This document shows, one piece after another, positions 45,675 to 54,527 of a stretch of DNA of 64,000 nucleotides (position 1 is the first letter of the stretch; the number at the start of each line of letters is the position of its first letter). Under the pieces are notes generated by a model, which was given only the letters and a program-made list of their open reading frames with translations, was not told where the DNA came from and did not search any database. A program made the translations under genes and the position numbers. The stretch comes from Luteibacter aegosomaticola (GTDB lineage Bacteria; Pseudomonadota; Gammaproteobacteria; Xanthomonadales; Rhodanobacteraceae): assembly GCF_023078475.1 (NCBI RefSeq), contig NZ_CP095741.1, positions 744,001 through 808,000 of the forward strand, written 5' to 3'.

Positions 45675-46103
45675 ATGGCCTTCGGTATGCACGAAAGCTC
45701 GCACGATGACGAGCCCGGCGAACACCACGAGATCAACGTGACACCCTTCATCGACGTGATGCTGGTGCTGCTCATCATCTTCATGGTGGCCGCGCCGCTG
45801 GCCACGGTGGATGTCCCGGTGGAGTTACCCGGAAGTACGGCCTCGGCCCGTCCCGATGACAAGGCGCCGCTGTACCTCACGGTGGACGCAGGCCACGCGT
45901 GGCGCGTGGGCGACGAAGCGGTGGCACGAGACCAGCTGAAGGCGGCGCTCGATAGCGCATCGCACGATGACAACACACAGCGCGTCTACGTGCGTGCGGG
46001 CAAGGACGTGCCGTATGAAGCCTTGATGGAAGCGATGGATGCCTTGCGTGATGCGGGCTACCTGCACGTCGCTTTGCTGGCGTTGGAGCGCGGGCAGGGA
46101 TGA
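45675..46103 (+). CDS. exbD: ExbD-type TonB motor subunit
   Basis: A 142-residue protein. A short cytoplasmic N-terminus leads into a single helix with the key Asp (EINVTPFIDVMLVLLIIFMV), and a periplasmic domain follows (VPVELPGSTASARPDDKAPL). It starts 4 bases after exbB and overlaps tonB by four bases (ATGA). Confidence 0.93.
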   Translation: MAFGMHESSHDDEPGEHHEINVTPFIDVMLVLLIIFMVAAPLATVDVPVELPGSTASARPDDKAPLYLTVDAGHAWRVGDEAVARDQLKAALDSASHDDNTQRVYVRAGKDVPYEALMEAMDALRDAGYLHVALLALERGQG

Positions 46104-46834
46104 GTGCGTCGGTCGACCGCCGGCGCTGGATCGTCAGCGGCACGCTGGCGCTAGCCTTGCACGCGGCCGTGCTTTGCGTCGCTATCCATGCGCCGTCGCG
46201 TTCGCCGCGCCCGGATGCGGCGCCGATGCAGGCCGTGATGCTGCAGCTGGCTCCGGTGCCCACGGCGCCGCCGCAACCGGCTGTTGCTGCCGCGCCAGGT
46301 CCCCGTCAAAGGGAACAGGCACCGAGCATGGCGAAGCCGAAGCCGCGGACGATACCGCCTGCGCCGGTGGTTCCTCCGAAGGGAGATGCACCGGTGCAAG
46401 AGAAAGTGGTCGCAGAGGCGGCCACGGACGTTGCTGACATGGCCCACGCGTCTGGAGTGGCGACGGCGCCTCCTGGCTCGGAGGCAAACGTAGCCGGTGC
46501 TGTCGCGGCACCCGCACGCAGTGAAGGGCAGGGAAGCGCAGTCAGGCTCACCTGGGAAAGCGTGTTGCTCGGCCACCTGGCGAGTTACCGTCACTACCCA
46601 CCGCGTGCCGAACGCTCGCGTCAACAAGGTACGGCCTGGGTTCGCTTCACCGTTGATCACACGGGCCGGGTGTCTGCCGTGCGTATCGAACGTACGACCG
46701 GCTATGCGGTACTGGACGATGAAACCCTTGTCACGGTCCAGCGCGCGAGTCCCGTGCCGCCACCTCCCGAAGCACTGGGAACGGCGCCAGTCGACGTCGT
46801 GGTGCCCGTTGTTTTCTCGTTGCGAGAGCGTTGA
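46100..46834 (+). CDS. tonB: TonB energy transducer
   Basis: A 244-residue protein. It has an N-terminal helix (RRWIVSGTLALALHAAVLCV) containing the conserved His, a Pro/Ala-rich spacer (about residues 35-150), and a C-terminal TonB domain (YPPRAERSRQQGTAWVRFTV, RTTGYAVLDDETLVTVQRAS). It spans the periplasm to energise TonB-dependent receptors. Coupled to exbD; it closes the haem-acquisition locus. Confidence 0.93.
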   Translation: MSASVDRRRWIVSGTLALALHAAVLCVAIHAPSRSPRPDAAPMQAVMLQLAPVPTAPPQPAVAAAPGPRQREQAPSMAKPKPRTIPPAPVVPPKGDAPVQEKVVAEAATDVADMAHASGVATAPPGSEANVAGAVAAPARSEGQGSAVRLTWESVLLGHLASYRHYPPRAERSRQQGTAWVRFTVDHTGRVSAVRIERTTGYAVLDDETLVTVQRASPVPPPPEALGTAPVDVVVPVVFSLRER

Positions 46835-46902
46835 TTTTCGCCGCCGTCACACGGTCCGGTCGCCCCGTCCCTGGGGCTTGTCGTCTATCCCGGAACTACG
46901 TT

Positions 46903-47280
46903 TCAGTCAGAAAAGAAGCCCTGAGTGATAGGGCCGACAACGTAGTCGTATTGCGGTGTGGGTCCGTCGCCAAGACAGACGTCGGCATAGGTCGTGCAGA
47001 AGGTGGCACGAATGTTCGGCGACACGTACGCATAAACGACGCTGGCCTGCGGGCCATCCGAGCAAGCGTAGAACACTTCTACCCAGTTCCCGGAACTCCG
47101 TGGCGCCGTGCCCCAATGTTGCTGGTTAGAACTGCAGTAGCGCAGCGACTCACCGATAATGTGATCCGACGCATCAAAGTAGACGCGTTGTACGGCGTTC
47201 GACGCCGCAGCATGCGATTCGTTCGAAATAGTCCCGCAGATTGCCGCTGCAACAAGAGCAGCAATAGTTAGTGCTTTCAT
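46903..47280 (-). CDS. Small secreted Cys-containing protein, possibly DUF6289-like
   Basis: A 125-residue protein with a signal peptide (LTIAALVAAAICGTISNESHA). The mature part has paired Cys (RYCSSNQQHWG, FYACSDG, FCTTYADVCLGDG). The strand-rich pattern starting VYFDASDHIIGESLRYC resembles small DUF6289-type secreted proteins of Xanthomonadales, but this match is from memory and weak. It is convergent with tonB. Confidence 0.5.
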   Translation of the reverse strand: MKALTIAALVAAAICGTISNESHAAASNAVQRVYFDASDHIIGESLRYCSSNQQHWGTAPRSSGNWVEVFYACSDGPQASVVYAYVSPNIRATFCTTYADVCLGDGPTPQYDYVVGPITQGFFSD

Positions 47281-47531
47281 CAGAAAACTCCTTTTCTACA
47301 TGGATGAAAAACCGAGCGCTTCCTCCGGCGGGCCGCCGACTGGCCGGATTTGTGTGCTGGGGACGCGCCTCTTGCAGCGTCGGCGCCACTCCTTTAAGTC
47401 GTGAGTGGTGCACATACATATTCGCGGGATTTCAGTAGCGACGTCTGTAGGGGAATTCTGATTCTTTTCGCTTCATTTCTACGTGCAACAGAGATTCTTA
47501 TTCACGGTTTCTATCGTTGCGTTGCGTGCAC
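47281..47531. other. Intergenic stretch without a gene
   Basis: Promoter side of the small secreted protein, plus AT-richer DNA up to the receptor's terminator. No convincing gene or repeat is visible. Confidence 0.5.
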
Positions 47532-47561
47532 AAAAAACGCCACCGCATTTCGGCGGTGGCG
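47532..47561 (-). terminator. Rho-independent terminator of the Oar-like receptor gene
   Basis: CGCCACCGC (47538-47546) pairs with GCGGTGGCG (47553-47561). In minus-strand orientation the 9-bp stem is followed by six T residues (the A-run 47532-47537). It lies about 85 bases after the receptor stop. Confidence 0.85.
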
Positions 47562-47646
47562 AGGGGAGATTCCCGATCCATCCCTGGCGAATTGTTATGG
47601 CCGTCCCGGCGTCTCCTGGGAGAGAGACGCCGGTCTAGGTTACGGT

Positions 47647-50600
47647 TTAGAAGTCGTACGTCGCGGTGAGGCGGGCGTAGCGCGGAGCCTGATAGAACTG
47701 GCCGAGGTCGTAGTTGTTCAGCACGGTCATCGGCGTATCCGATTCATACGTCGAGAAGCTGTTGAGCGGCTTACGCTCGTTGCTCACGTTGAACACCTGC
47801 AGGCCGAAGGCAGCCTTGCCGTCGAAGATGGCCGGACGGTACGTGACCGCGAGGTCAAGCTGCTTGAACCACGGGTTACGCTTGACACCCGGCGGTGACG
47901 GCTTGCCGTTGCAGTTGTGGTACGACGAGCCGTAACCGATCGGATCCGAATCGGCCAGGGCGTCTTCGTAACCCAGGCATTCCTTCGGCGAACCGGACGC
48001 GAGGCGCAGGTTGCCCGAGACCATCCACTCATCCGTGAGCGAATAGGCACCGTAAGCCTTCAGCTGGTGGGTGCGGTCATTCGACAGCAGGCCATTCGCA
48101 GAACGCATCAGCTCGGCCGAATCCCAGTCCTGGGTCTTCGAGATATCGGTCTGGCCGATATCCGACTTGGTCTGGCCTTCGGTGTTGCCGTACGAGCGCG
48201 AGAACGTGTAGTCGATGCGACCCTGCCACTTGCCGTCATACGGATGGTCGAGGTACAGGTCGAGGGCGTAGTAAGCGCGCTTCGCCTTCTGCGAGAAGCC
48301 CCAGTCTTCCTGGTTCATCTTCACTTCGGTGCGGCCGCTGCCATCGAGGTTGGCCAGGCTGAACGTGTTGGTGGAGCCCGGGTTGAAGATGACGCAGCCC
48401 GGGATGTTCACCGAATCCGGATCCAGGCCTTCGCGCGTCATCTTGTCGCCGATCTTGGCGGTGTCGCAGACGTCATCGATGGCGGTGCGGAGCTTACGTA
48501 CCGTCACCTTGGCGCCGGTGACCCATGCCGAACCCAACTGCTTGTCGAAGCCGAAGATCGCTTCATCCTGGTACTGGCTCTTCAGATCGCGGGCAGCCAC
48601 GGCCTGCGCATCCACCGCCTGGCCGTACTCGCCATCGGGCGAGGCCGGGCCGTTGGCGCTCAGCGAGGTCAGGCCGGTCGGACGACCGTACTGATCGATG
48701 CCGGTGTAGTTGAAGTACTCGTACGTGAGCGTCGACGGCGAAGCGCCACGGACAGCCACGTTGTTCGGCAGCGCCAGGTAGTAGCGGCCAAGGTTGCCGT
48801 AGATCTTCAGGCTCGAGTCACCGAAGACATCCCACGTGGCACCAATGCGCGGAGCCCACTGCGCCTGGTTGTTCACATACGGCTTGTTCTTGTCGTTGAA
48901 GTTCTTGAAGCCATCGTTACGGATACCGATGCTGACGAGCACCTTATCCGTCACCTGCCAGCGGTCTTCCAGGTACTGGGCACGCTGGTCGAGGGACATG
49001 TTGGTCACCGACGAGAAGATGCGCTGGCTGACGTAGTAGCCATCGCCACCCGGTGCGCCGGCGCCCAGGGCGCCGCTGATCGGCGTGTCCGGGTTCGCGG
49101 AATGGCCGTACTGCCAGTAATACCCCGGGCCGCTCGTGGCGATGCCTTCGTCGATGCCGCGGTAGTGCATGTTGTCGATACCACCGGCGAGGTGGTGGTC
49201 GCCGACCTGCCAGTCGAGGTCGATGCGCAGGCCGTGGGTACGGCTGCCCGCACGCGGATCCTGGGTCTGGTTCGACGGGTTCAGGTTGGTGATCGGGGTG
49301 CCGCCCGTGATCGCCGGATTCTGGTTTTCCGGGAAGTTGATATACGGCTGGCTATCGATGTTCGGCGTCGGGTTGTTCAGGTAATCGTCGGTCCAGCCCT
49401 TGGCATACGTTGCCGACAAGGTCAGGTCGTCGGTGATGTACGAGGTGTACTTGGCGATCGCGAACTTCGAGGTGATCTTCGACGTGTTGGCATCGGCGCC
49501 GGTCAGGCCGGTATGGGAGCGGGTGTCGTAGTCGTAGCCGGTGTAGACGCCACGCTGCTCATCGGTCGAGTGGATGCCGGTCAGCTCGAGGATGTTGGAA
49601 TCGTTGATGTTCCAGTCGAGCTTGGCGTAGTACTTCGGCAGGTTGTACGTGTAGTGGTTGGTCGCCACCGGGTTCGCTTCAACCGACGAAGTGCTGTCGC
49701 CCTCCGACTTTTCCGCTTCCGCGGCGACGAAGAAGAACAGCTTGTCCTTGATCAGCGGGCCGCCGACATACGCGCTGTACGTCGTGGTCCACTTGGTGTT
49801 GTCCTTGTAATCGCGGTACGGCGTGCCGACCTTGCTCTCATCCTGGTAGCCGTAGCCTGGCGGGAGCCCGCGCGTGCCGTAGTACTCGGTGCCGAGCGAG
49901 GAAGCGGCGAAACGCGGCTCCCACAGCACCTGCGCACCGAAGTGCCATTCATTGGTACCGCGCTTACCGACCTGGGAGATCACGCCACCGTCGGAACGGC
50001 CGTACTTCGCCGAGTAACCGCCGGTATAGACTTCCTGCTGGTCGATCGCGCCGTACGGCAGGCCGACGCCGCCGAGCGCCTTGTACGGATCGGTCGTGTT
50101 GTAGCCGTTGATGTAGTACGCGTTTTCCGATGCGCCCGAGCCGCCGAACGACACGGTGCGGAAGCGGCCGTTGCCCAGCGTGCTGGAGCCCGGTACGGCG
50201 CCCGGTGCGAGCAGCGCGATGGCTTCGGCATTGCGGCCCAGCGGCAGGCGGGCGAGGGTCTCGGAGGTGACGACGGTGCGCGAGTCGACCTGCGAGGTAT
50301 CGATCGGCGGGAGGGTGTTGGCGGAGACCGTGACCGACTCGAGCGACTGCGCTTCGGAGGCGGACGCGGCTGCGGCGACGAACGAGACGTCCGTGCTGCC
50401 GCCGACCTTGATGGAGACGTTCTTGCGCGAGTCGACCACGGCGCCGTTGTTCTTCGTGCTCACGGTGTACGTGCCGAGCGGCAGGTTGCTGATGTTGTAG
50501 CGGCCCTGGGCATCCACGGGGACTTCGCGGGTCAGGCCGTTGGTGCCCGAGACCTGGACGGTGGTGGCGGAGCCGGGCTGGACCGAACCAGCGATGGCGC

Positions 50601-50709
50601 CGGTCGTGGCCTGCGCGTAAGCACCACCCGTAATGCCGAGACCCGCCGCCAAGGCGAGCGCCAGCGTTGACCGACGCAGCAAGTGCGCCTGTGCATTGTT
50701 ACGAAGCAT
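47647..50709 (-). CDS. Oar-like TonB-dependent receptor
   Basis: A 1020-residue receptor. The signal peptide ends at GAYAQ. An N-terminal carboxypeptidase-regulatory-like beta-sandwich comes next (TTGAIAGSVQPGSATTVQVS, RYNISNLPLGTYTVSTKN). A plug (RNAEAIALLAPGAVPGSSTL, YYINGYNTTDPYKALGG) and a long barrel ending ATYDF follow. Oar-like receptors take up large or protein-linked substrates; the best-known examples import peptides or bind proteases. The ligand is unknown. The start at 50709 (MLRNNAQ) is preferred to the upstream ATG at 50799. Confidence 0.9.
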   Translation of the reverse strand: MLRNNAQAHLLRRSTLALALAAGLGITGGAYAQATTGAIAGSVQPGSATTVQVSGTNGLTREVPVDAQGRYNISNLPLGTYTVSTKNNGAVVDSRKNVSIKVGGSTDVSFVAAAASASEAQSLESVTVSANTLPPIDTSQVDSRTVVTSETLARLPLGRNAEAIALLAPGAVPGSSTLGNGRFRTVSFGGSGASENAYYINGYNTTDPYKALGGVGLPYGAIDQQEVYTGGYSAKYGRSDGGVISQVGKRGTNEWHFGAQVLWEPRFAASSLGTEYYGTRGLPPGYGYQDESKVGTPYRDYKDNTKWTTTYSAYVGGPLIKDKLFFFVAAEAEKSEGDSTSSVEANPVATNHYTYNLPKYYAKLDWNINDSNILELTGIHSTDEQRGVYTGYDYDTRSHTGLTGADANTSKITSKFAIAKYTSYITDDLTLSATYAKGWTDDYLNNPTPNIDSQPYINFPENQNPAITGGTPITNLNPSNQTQDPRAGSRTHGLRIDLDWQVGDHHLAGGIDNMHYRGIDEGIATSGPGYYWQYGHSANPDTPISGALGAGAPGGDGYYVSQRIFSSVTNMSLDQRAQYLEDRWQVTDKVLVSIGIRNDGFKNFNDKNKPYVNNQAQWAPRIGATWDVFGDSSLKIYGNLGRYYLALPNNVAVRGASPSTLTYEYFNYTGIDQYGRPTGLTSLSANGPASPDGEYGQAVDAQAVAARDLKSQYQDEAIFGFDKQLGSAWVTGAKVTVRKLRTAIDDVCDTAKIGDKMTREGLDPDSVNIPGCVIFNPGSTNTFSLANLDGSGRTEVKMNQEDWGFSQKAKRAYYALDLYLDHPYDGKWQGRIDYTFSRSYGNTEGQTKSDIGQTDISKTQDWDSAELMRSANGLLSNDRTHQLKAYGAYSLTDEWMVSGNLRLASGSPKECLGYEDALADSDPIGYGSSYHNCNGKPSPPGVKRNPWFKQLDLAVTYRPAIFDGKAAFGLQVFNVSNERKPLNSFSTYESDTPMTVLNNYDLGQFYQAPRYARLTATYDF

Positions 50710-50935
50710 GATTTTTAGACTCCCCAGATGGCCTTTCGGCCGCAGCGTACGAACGTGGCGCGCCCGTACGAAAAATCGATCTGAAACGCAAAACCCCAAA
50801 GGCTTAACGCAAGAAAGGCCCTCCAGCCCGTCTTTGCCGTAAGAAGTTAGAAGTTCGTCAGTAATACTGTCTATGCGACTTTTTCCTAGAGGAGGACATT
50901 ATTGCCGTCGCAAGAAGTTGCGACTGAGCTGCCCC

Positions 50936-51003
50936 TGCAGGAGCGCGCTTGCGCGCGATAGGTGCTTGCGGCAAGGCCCATCGCGCGCAAGCGCGCTCCT
51001 ACA
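50936..51003. repeat. Inverted REP-like pair of a second sequence type
   Basis: GGAGCGCGCTTGCGCGCGAT and its inverted copy, ending in GCGCGCTCCT, frame a 20-base centre. It resembles the GTAGGAGC family only in the first bases (GGAGC), so it is a different subtype. It lies between the receptor start and the peptidase stop. Confidence 0.75.
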
Positions 51004-51011
51004 GAAATGAA

Positions 51012-51041
51012 GAAAGGCGAGCGGTTGCCCGCTCGCCTTTC
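51012..51041 (-). terminator. Terminator hairpin of the S53 peptidase gene
   Basis: GAAAGGCGAGCGG and CCGCTCGCCTTTC pair perfectly (13 bp) around a 4-base loop, followed on the minus strand by a T-rich stretch. It lies 26 bases after the peptidase stop. Confidence 0.75.
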
Positions 51042-51066
51042 TATGGGTTGCCGAAAACGCGTACGG

Positions 51067-54000
51067 TCAGTGCGTGCCGACCGATGCGACCTGACCCGCA
51101 GCGGCGGGCGCAACGGCATTGGCCACACCCTGCAACCGGTTGAACTGCACCGCATAACCGCTAGGCACCACGAACGCGGTACCTGTACCGTCCGCGACCT
51201 GCTGCGACACGAACGCATCACCCGTGCCTTGCCACAGGAAGGCTTTACCCTTCGCATTCGTCCACAGGAGATCGGCGAGGCCATCGCCATCGAAGTCTTC
51301 GATCGTGGCCGGGCTGTAGCCACTCGGCGCGGCCATGGTGTTCTGGCTGGCGATCGTCGTGCCATCCATATCCCACCAGCGCAGCTTGCCGGTCGCGCTG
51401 TTGAACCACACCAGGTCGGTGCGGCCGCTTCCGGCGATTTCACCGGCGCCGATAAGGTCGAAGCCCGAAGGAGCAAGATCTGCGCCCGTGGTCTTCGCGA
51501 AGCCGCCCTTGCCGTCGTTGATCCAGTAGTGGACCGCCCGCTTCGGTCCGGTCCACACGATGTCGAGGATGCCATCGCCGTTCAGGTCGGCGAGATGCGG
51601 CGTGAAGCCGGTGGGCGCAGCCACGGAGCTACCAACGGCCTGCTGGCAATCCACCTGGTCGAGGCGGCCAAAGGTGATGGTGCCCGTGCAATTGATGGTC
51701 CAGAACGCCAGCTGGTTCGTCTTGCTGTTGAACCACACTTCCTGCGACTTGCCCGAGCCATCGACGAGGCCCGCGCCGACCATGCTCCAGCCCGCCGCAT
51801 ACGGGAAGCGGAAGTTGATCCACCCGTAGCTGTAGATCGCGAGGTTCAGTGTGTTGTCGGTCGGGTTGTCGCTCTCGATCACGTTCTGGCCGACGAGCTT
51901 GCCGCCGAAGATATCGTAAGGAATGGCCTTCACCTGGTCACCGGGCTGCAATCCGTCGACGATCTGATCGCCACGCTGCACAGGCAGCCACGTATCGGTA
52001 TCGAGGACCGTACTGCCGTTCATGCGCACCAGCGTGGTATTGCCCGTCTTCGGCCCCACCAGCAACAGCGTGCTCTTGCCGTCGAGGATCGAGTTCAGGC
52101 CCACGCCTGGGTTTCCGCTGTCGTTGAAGCCGGCAAGATCCCATGTGCGCGAGATGGCGTTGCCGCGTGCCGTCTTCGCCGCGATGGCATGGGCGAGGTT
52201 CGTGACATCCAGGGAGCCGAGGCCGGTGGCGTAGTCGTAACCCTTGCCGGCCTTCCACGCGGTAACAAGCGACGCGCGCCCGCCATCGCTTACAACGCCG
52301 TACTGCTGGCCCTTCTTCACGAAGCAATCGGCGGTGCCGGCGAAGCAGGGCACATCGATATCGCCCGTCGCCACGTCGTGGAACACGCACGTGGTGTCTT
52401 TCGCCTTGCAGCCGGCGGCTGGCGTGGCGCTGGTGCCGTACTGCAGGCGTGCCAGGCCCCACAGCGTCGGTGCGACGTTACCAAGGCGATCCGCCGCGGC
52501 CTGGTTCACCAGGGCCTGGACGCCCGCCATGGCCGGTGCGGCGAACGACGTGCCGCCGGCACTGTTGAAGACCGAGTCGGTCGGGTCGAGGTAGTTGCAC
52601 GGCGTGCCGCCCTGGTCGGCATCGGACATGCAGAAGATCAACGCATGGCCGTAGATGCCGTTGGCCGCGAACAAGGACACATCCGGCGTGGCGCGCGTGA
52701 CGTTCTGGTCCAGGCCCGCCAGGCCTTGCTGCCACGTGGGCTGGCTCCACAGATAGCTCGGGCCACCGCTGCCGCCTGCTGTATTGAGGAAGTCGAGACC
52801 CTTGCTTGAGTTGCAGGCCGTGTTCGGGTCCTTGTAGCCGAGGACGGCATCCAGCTGGGCGCTCGCGCACGAGTCGTTCCACGTCTGCTCGGGGATGTAG
52901 CTGATGGCGCTTGCACCGAGTTCGCCGTTGCCCGCGAGCCAGTACTTGCTGGTCTTCTTGTAGTCGTCGAAATCGGTGCCACCCACGGCGACGTTATATG
53001 GCGTGCTGCTGAGGCCATTCACCGCGATGCCGAAGGTCGACGCCGCCTGGTTCTGGTCGCAACCGGCCACGCCGGCATCGCCCGTGGAGACGAATACCGT
53101 GATGCCTTCCGCGGCGGCGGTAGACCACAGCGCCGTCACGACATCGTTATCACCGACCGCCGTGCTGACGATTTCACATTCGCCGTAACTCAGGCTGAGG
53201 ATCTGGGGCGGTGCAGCTTGCTCGAGCACGTTTTCCGCAGCAAGGAACGCGCCGAAGTCAGCACCGGTATCCGCGCACGATGCGAGCGTGATGTTTGCAT
53301 CCGGTGCGGCGGCGCCGGCCCATTCCGCATCCAGCGCGGCCTCGCCTTCATCACCGTTGGTGCCAGGATCGGAGCAGCCCGCCGGGCCGGCCGGATGCAC
53401 CTGGGCAAATACGCCTGCGGCATTCTTGGGCAGGAAGGTCTGGCGGAACGTCGCGACATCCGCGTCGAGCACATTGGTGCGCTCGAGCACCGTCACGTTC
53501 TGTCCGGCACCCCGCACGGGCGTCGGCTGGTTCCATAGCGGATTCACGTCGTAGATCGTGGCGAAATCCGCGGGGACCACGTCAAAGAAGGTGGAGCCCT
53601 GGTAGACGAAGTTGAAATCGCTCGATGGCGTTCCCGCCGATACCCACGCGCCCTTGCCATCACGCCGTACGGGCTGCGCGTTGCGCATCTGCGGCTTCGG
53701 GAAGAAGTCCGTCAGCGAGGCGACACCGCGTACCACGGGTACGAGGTCGGTGGGCAGTTTCTGTTCCGACGCATTGGCGAAGTGCACCTTGCCTTCAGCG
53801 CGGTAGCGGTGCATCGACGTCCCGAAGGCCTGCTGCACAGCGCCGACCGAGCCGGAGAAACGGATGAGCATGCCGTCGGCAGAGACACTCTTCACGCCAA
53901 GGCCCTGGCCTCCGAGCCACTGCTTTACGGCGGCGATATCTTTCGTGCTCGGGCCGAACTGCTCGCCCACCTGCTGCGCGGTGAGCCACTTGTGATAGTT

Positions 54001-54318
54001 GGCGGAGGCCGGGTTATCCAGCGAGGCCAGGTAGGCATCGAACCGCTTCTGCTGGTCGCTACTGCGCTTCATCACCAGGGTCATCGAAGGGATGACTTCG
54101 GCGGTTCCCATGGGACCGCTGTCGGTGCTGGTCGCCACCCGTGCAGGCACGCTGCCTTGCAGCGTGGTCATCTGGCGCGCATTGACCGCTTTGGTGAGCA
54201 GGGGAGTGGCCGTGGTGCTGCCGGGTGTGGTCGTGGCAGCGTGCGCCGTACAGGTGGCGCCGGCGACGATGAGCACGGCCGTGCCCACCCGCCAGGGACG
54301 AGAGATGATGAATGACAT
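51067..54318 (-). CDS. Secreted S53 (sedolisin/pseudomonalisin-type) peptidase with C-terminal FG-GAP/VCBS-like repeats
   Basis: A 1083-residue protein. After the signal (VLIVAGATCTAHA) comes the pro-kumamolisin activation domain (about residues 60-220). The S53 catalytic domain carries GEAALDAEWAG (Glu and Asp) and GGTSFAAPAMAG (nucleophile Ser), and GYDYATGLGSLDV marks the calcium-site end. About 350 C-terminal residues hold repeated DLNGDGILDIVWTG, DFDGDGLADLLWTN-type units, as in FG-GAP/VCBS domains. It would be an acid-active extracellular protease that matures by cutting its propeptide. The repeats may anchor or bind a target. The start at 54318 has a GAGGG site. Confidence 0.9.
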   Translation of the reverse strand: MSFIISRPWRVGTAVLIVAGATCTAHAATTTPGSTTATPLLTKAVNARQMTTLQGSVPARVATSTDSGPMGTAEVIPSMTLVMKRSSDQQKRFDAYLASLDNPASANYHKWLTAQQVGEQFGPSTKDIAAVKQWLGGQGLGVKSVSADGMLIRFSGSVGAVQQAFGTSMHRYRAEGKVHFANASEQKLPTDLVPVVRGVASLTDFFPKPQMRNAQPVRRDGKGAWVSAGTPSSDFNFVYQGSTFFDVVPADFATIYDVNPLWNQPTPVRGAGQNVTVLERTNVLDADVATFRQTFLPKNAAGVFAQVHPAGPAGCSDPGTNGDEGEAALDAEWAGAAAPDANITLASCADTGADFGAFLAAENVLEQAAPPQILSLSYGECEIVSTAVGDNDVVTALWSTAAAEGITVFVSTGDAGVAGCDQNQAASTFGIAVNGLSSTPYNVAVGGTDFDDYKKTSKYWLAGNGELGASAISYIPEQTWNDSCASAQLDAVLGYKDPNTACNSSKGLDFLNTAGGSGGPSYLWSQPTWQQGLAGLDQNVTRATPDVSLFAANGIYGHALIFCMSDADQGGTPCNYLDPTDSVFNSAGGTSFAAPAMAGVQALVNQAAADRLGNVAPTLWGLARLQYGTSATPAAGCKAKDTTCVFHDVATGDIDVPCFAGTADCFVKKGQQYGVVSDGGRASLVTAWKAGKGYDYATGLGSLDVTNLAHAIAAKTARGNAISRTWDLAGFNDSGNPGVGLNSILDGKSTLLLVGPKTGNTTLVRMNGSTVLDTDTWLPVQRGDQIVDGLQPGDQVKAIPYDIFGGKLVGQNVIESDNPTDNTLNLAIYSYGWINFRFPYAAGWSMVGAGLVDGSGKSQEVWFNSKTNQLAFWTINCTGTITFGRLDQVDCQQAVGSSVAAPTGFTPHLADLNGDGILDIVWTGPKRAVHYWINDGKGGFAKTTGADLAPSGFDLIGAGEIAGSGRTDLVWFNSATGKLRWWDMDGTTIASQNTMAAPSGYSPATIEDFDGDGLADLLWTNAKGKAFLWQGTGDAFVSQQVADGTGTAFVVPSGYAVQFNRLQGVANAVAPAAAGQVASVGTH

Positions 54319-54527
54319 AGTGCCCTCGAAGGAAAAGAGTCCGGTTTGGCCCGTAATTCCTCGCGCCCAGCTCGCAAGAAGCTGCCCCTTGGCACGCGTC
54401 CGCACGCCACAAGTTCGTGCGGGACGCGCCAGACTAGCTTTACAACCGCCGAAAAGTCACACACGCTCGACTAGCCCGGTTCTCACCGATTCCTCACCAT
54501 CGCCGCCGGGTGCCAGGGGAGTGCACG

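Noticed and set aside
47917-50670. A 917-codon open frame antisense to the Oar-like receptor
   Set aside because: High-GC codon bias leaves the opposite strand open. The sense protein has a full receptor architecture and the antisense product is an Arg/Val/Ala-rich composition with no motif.
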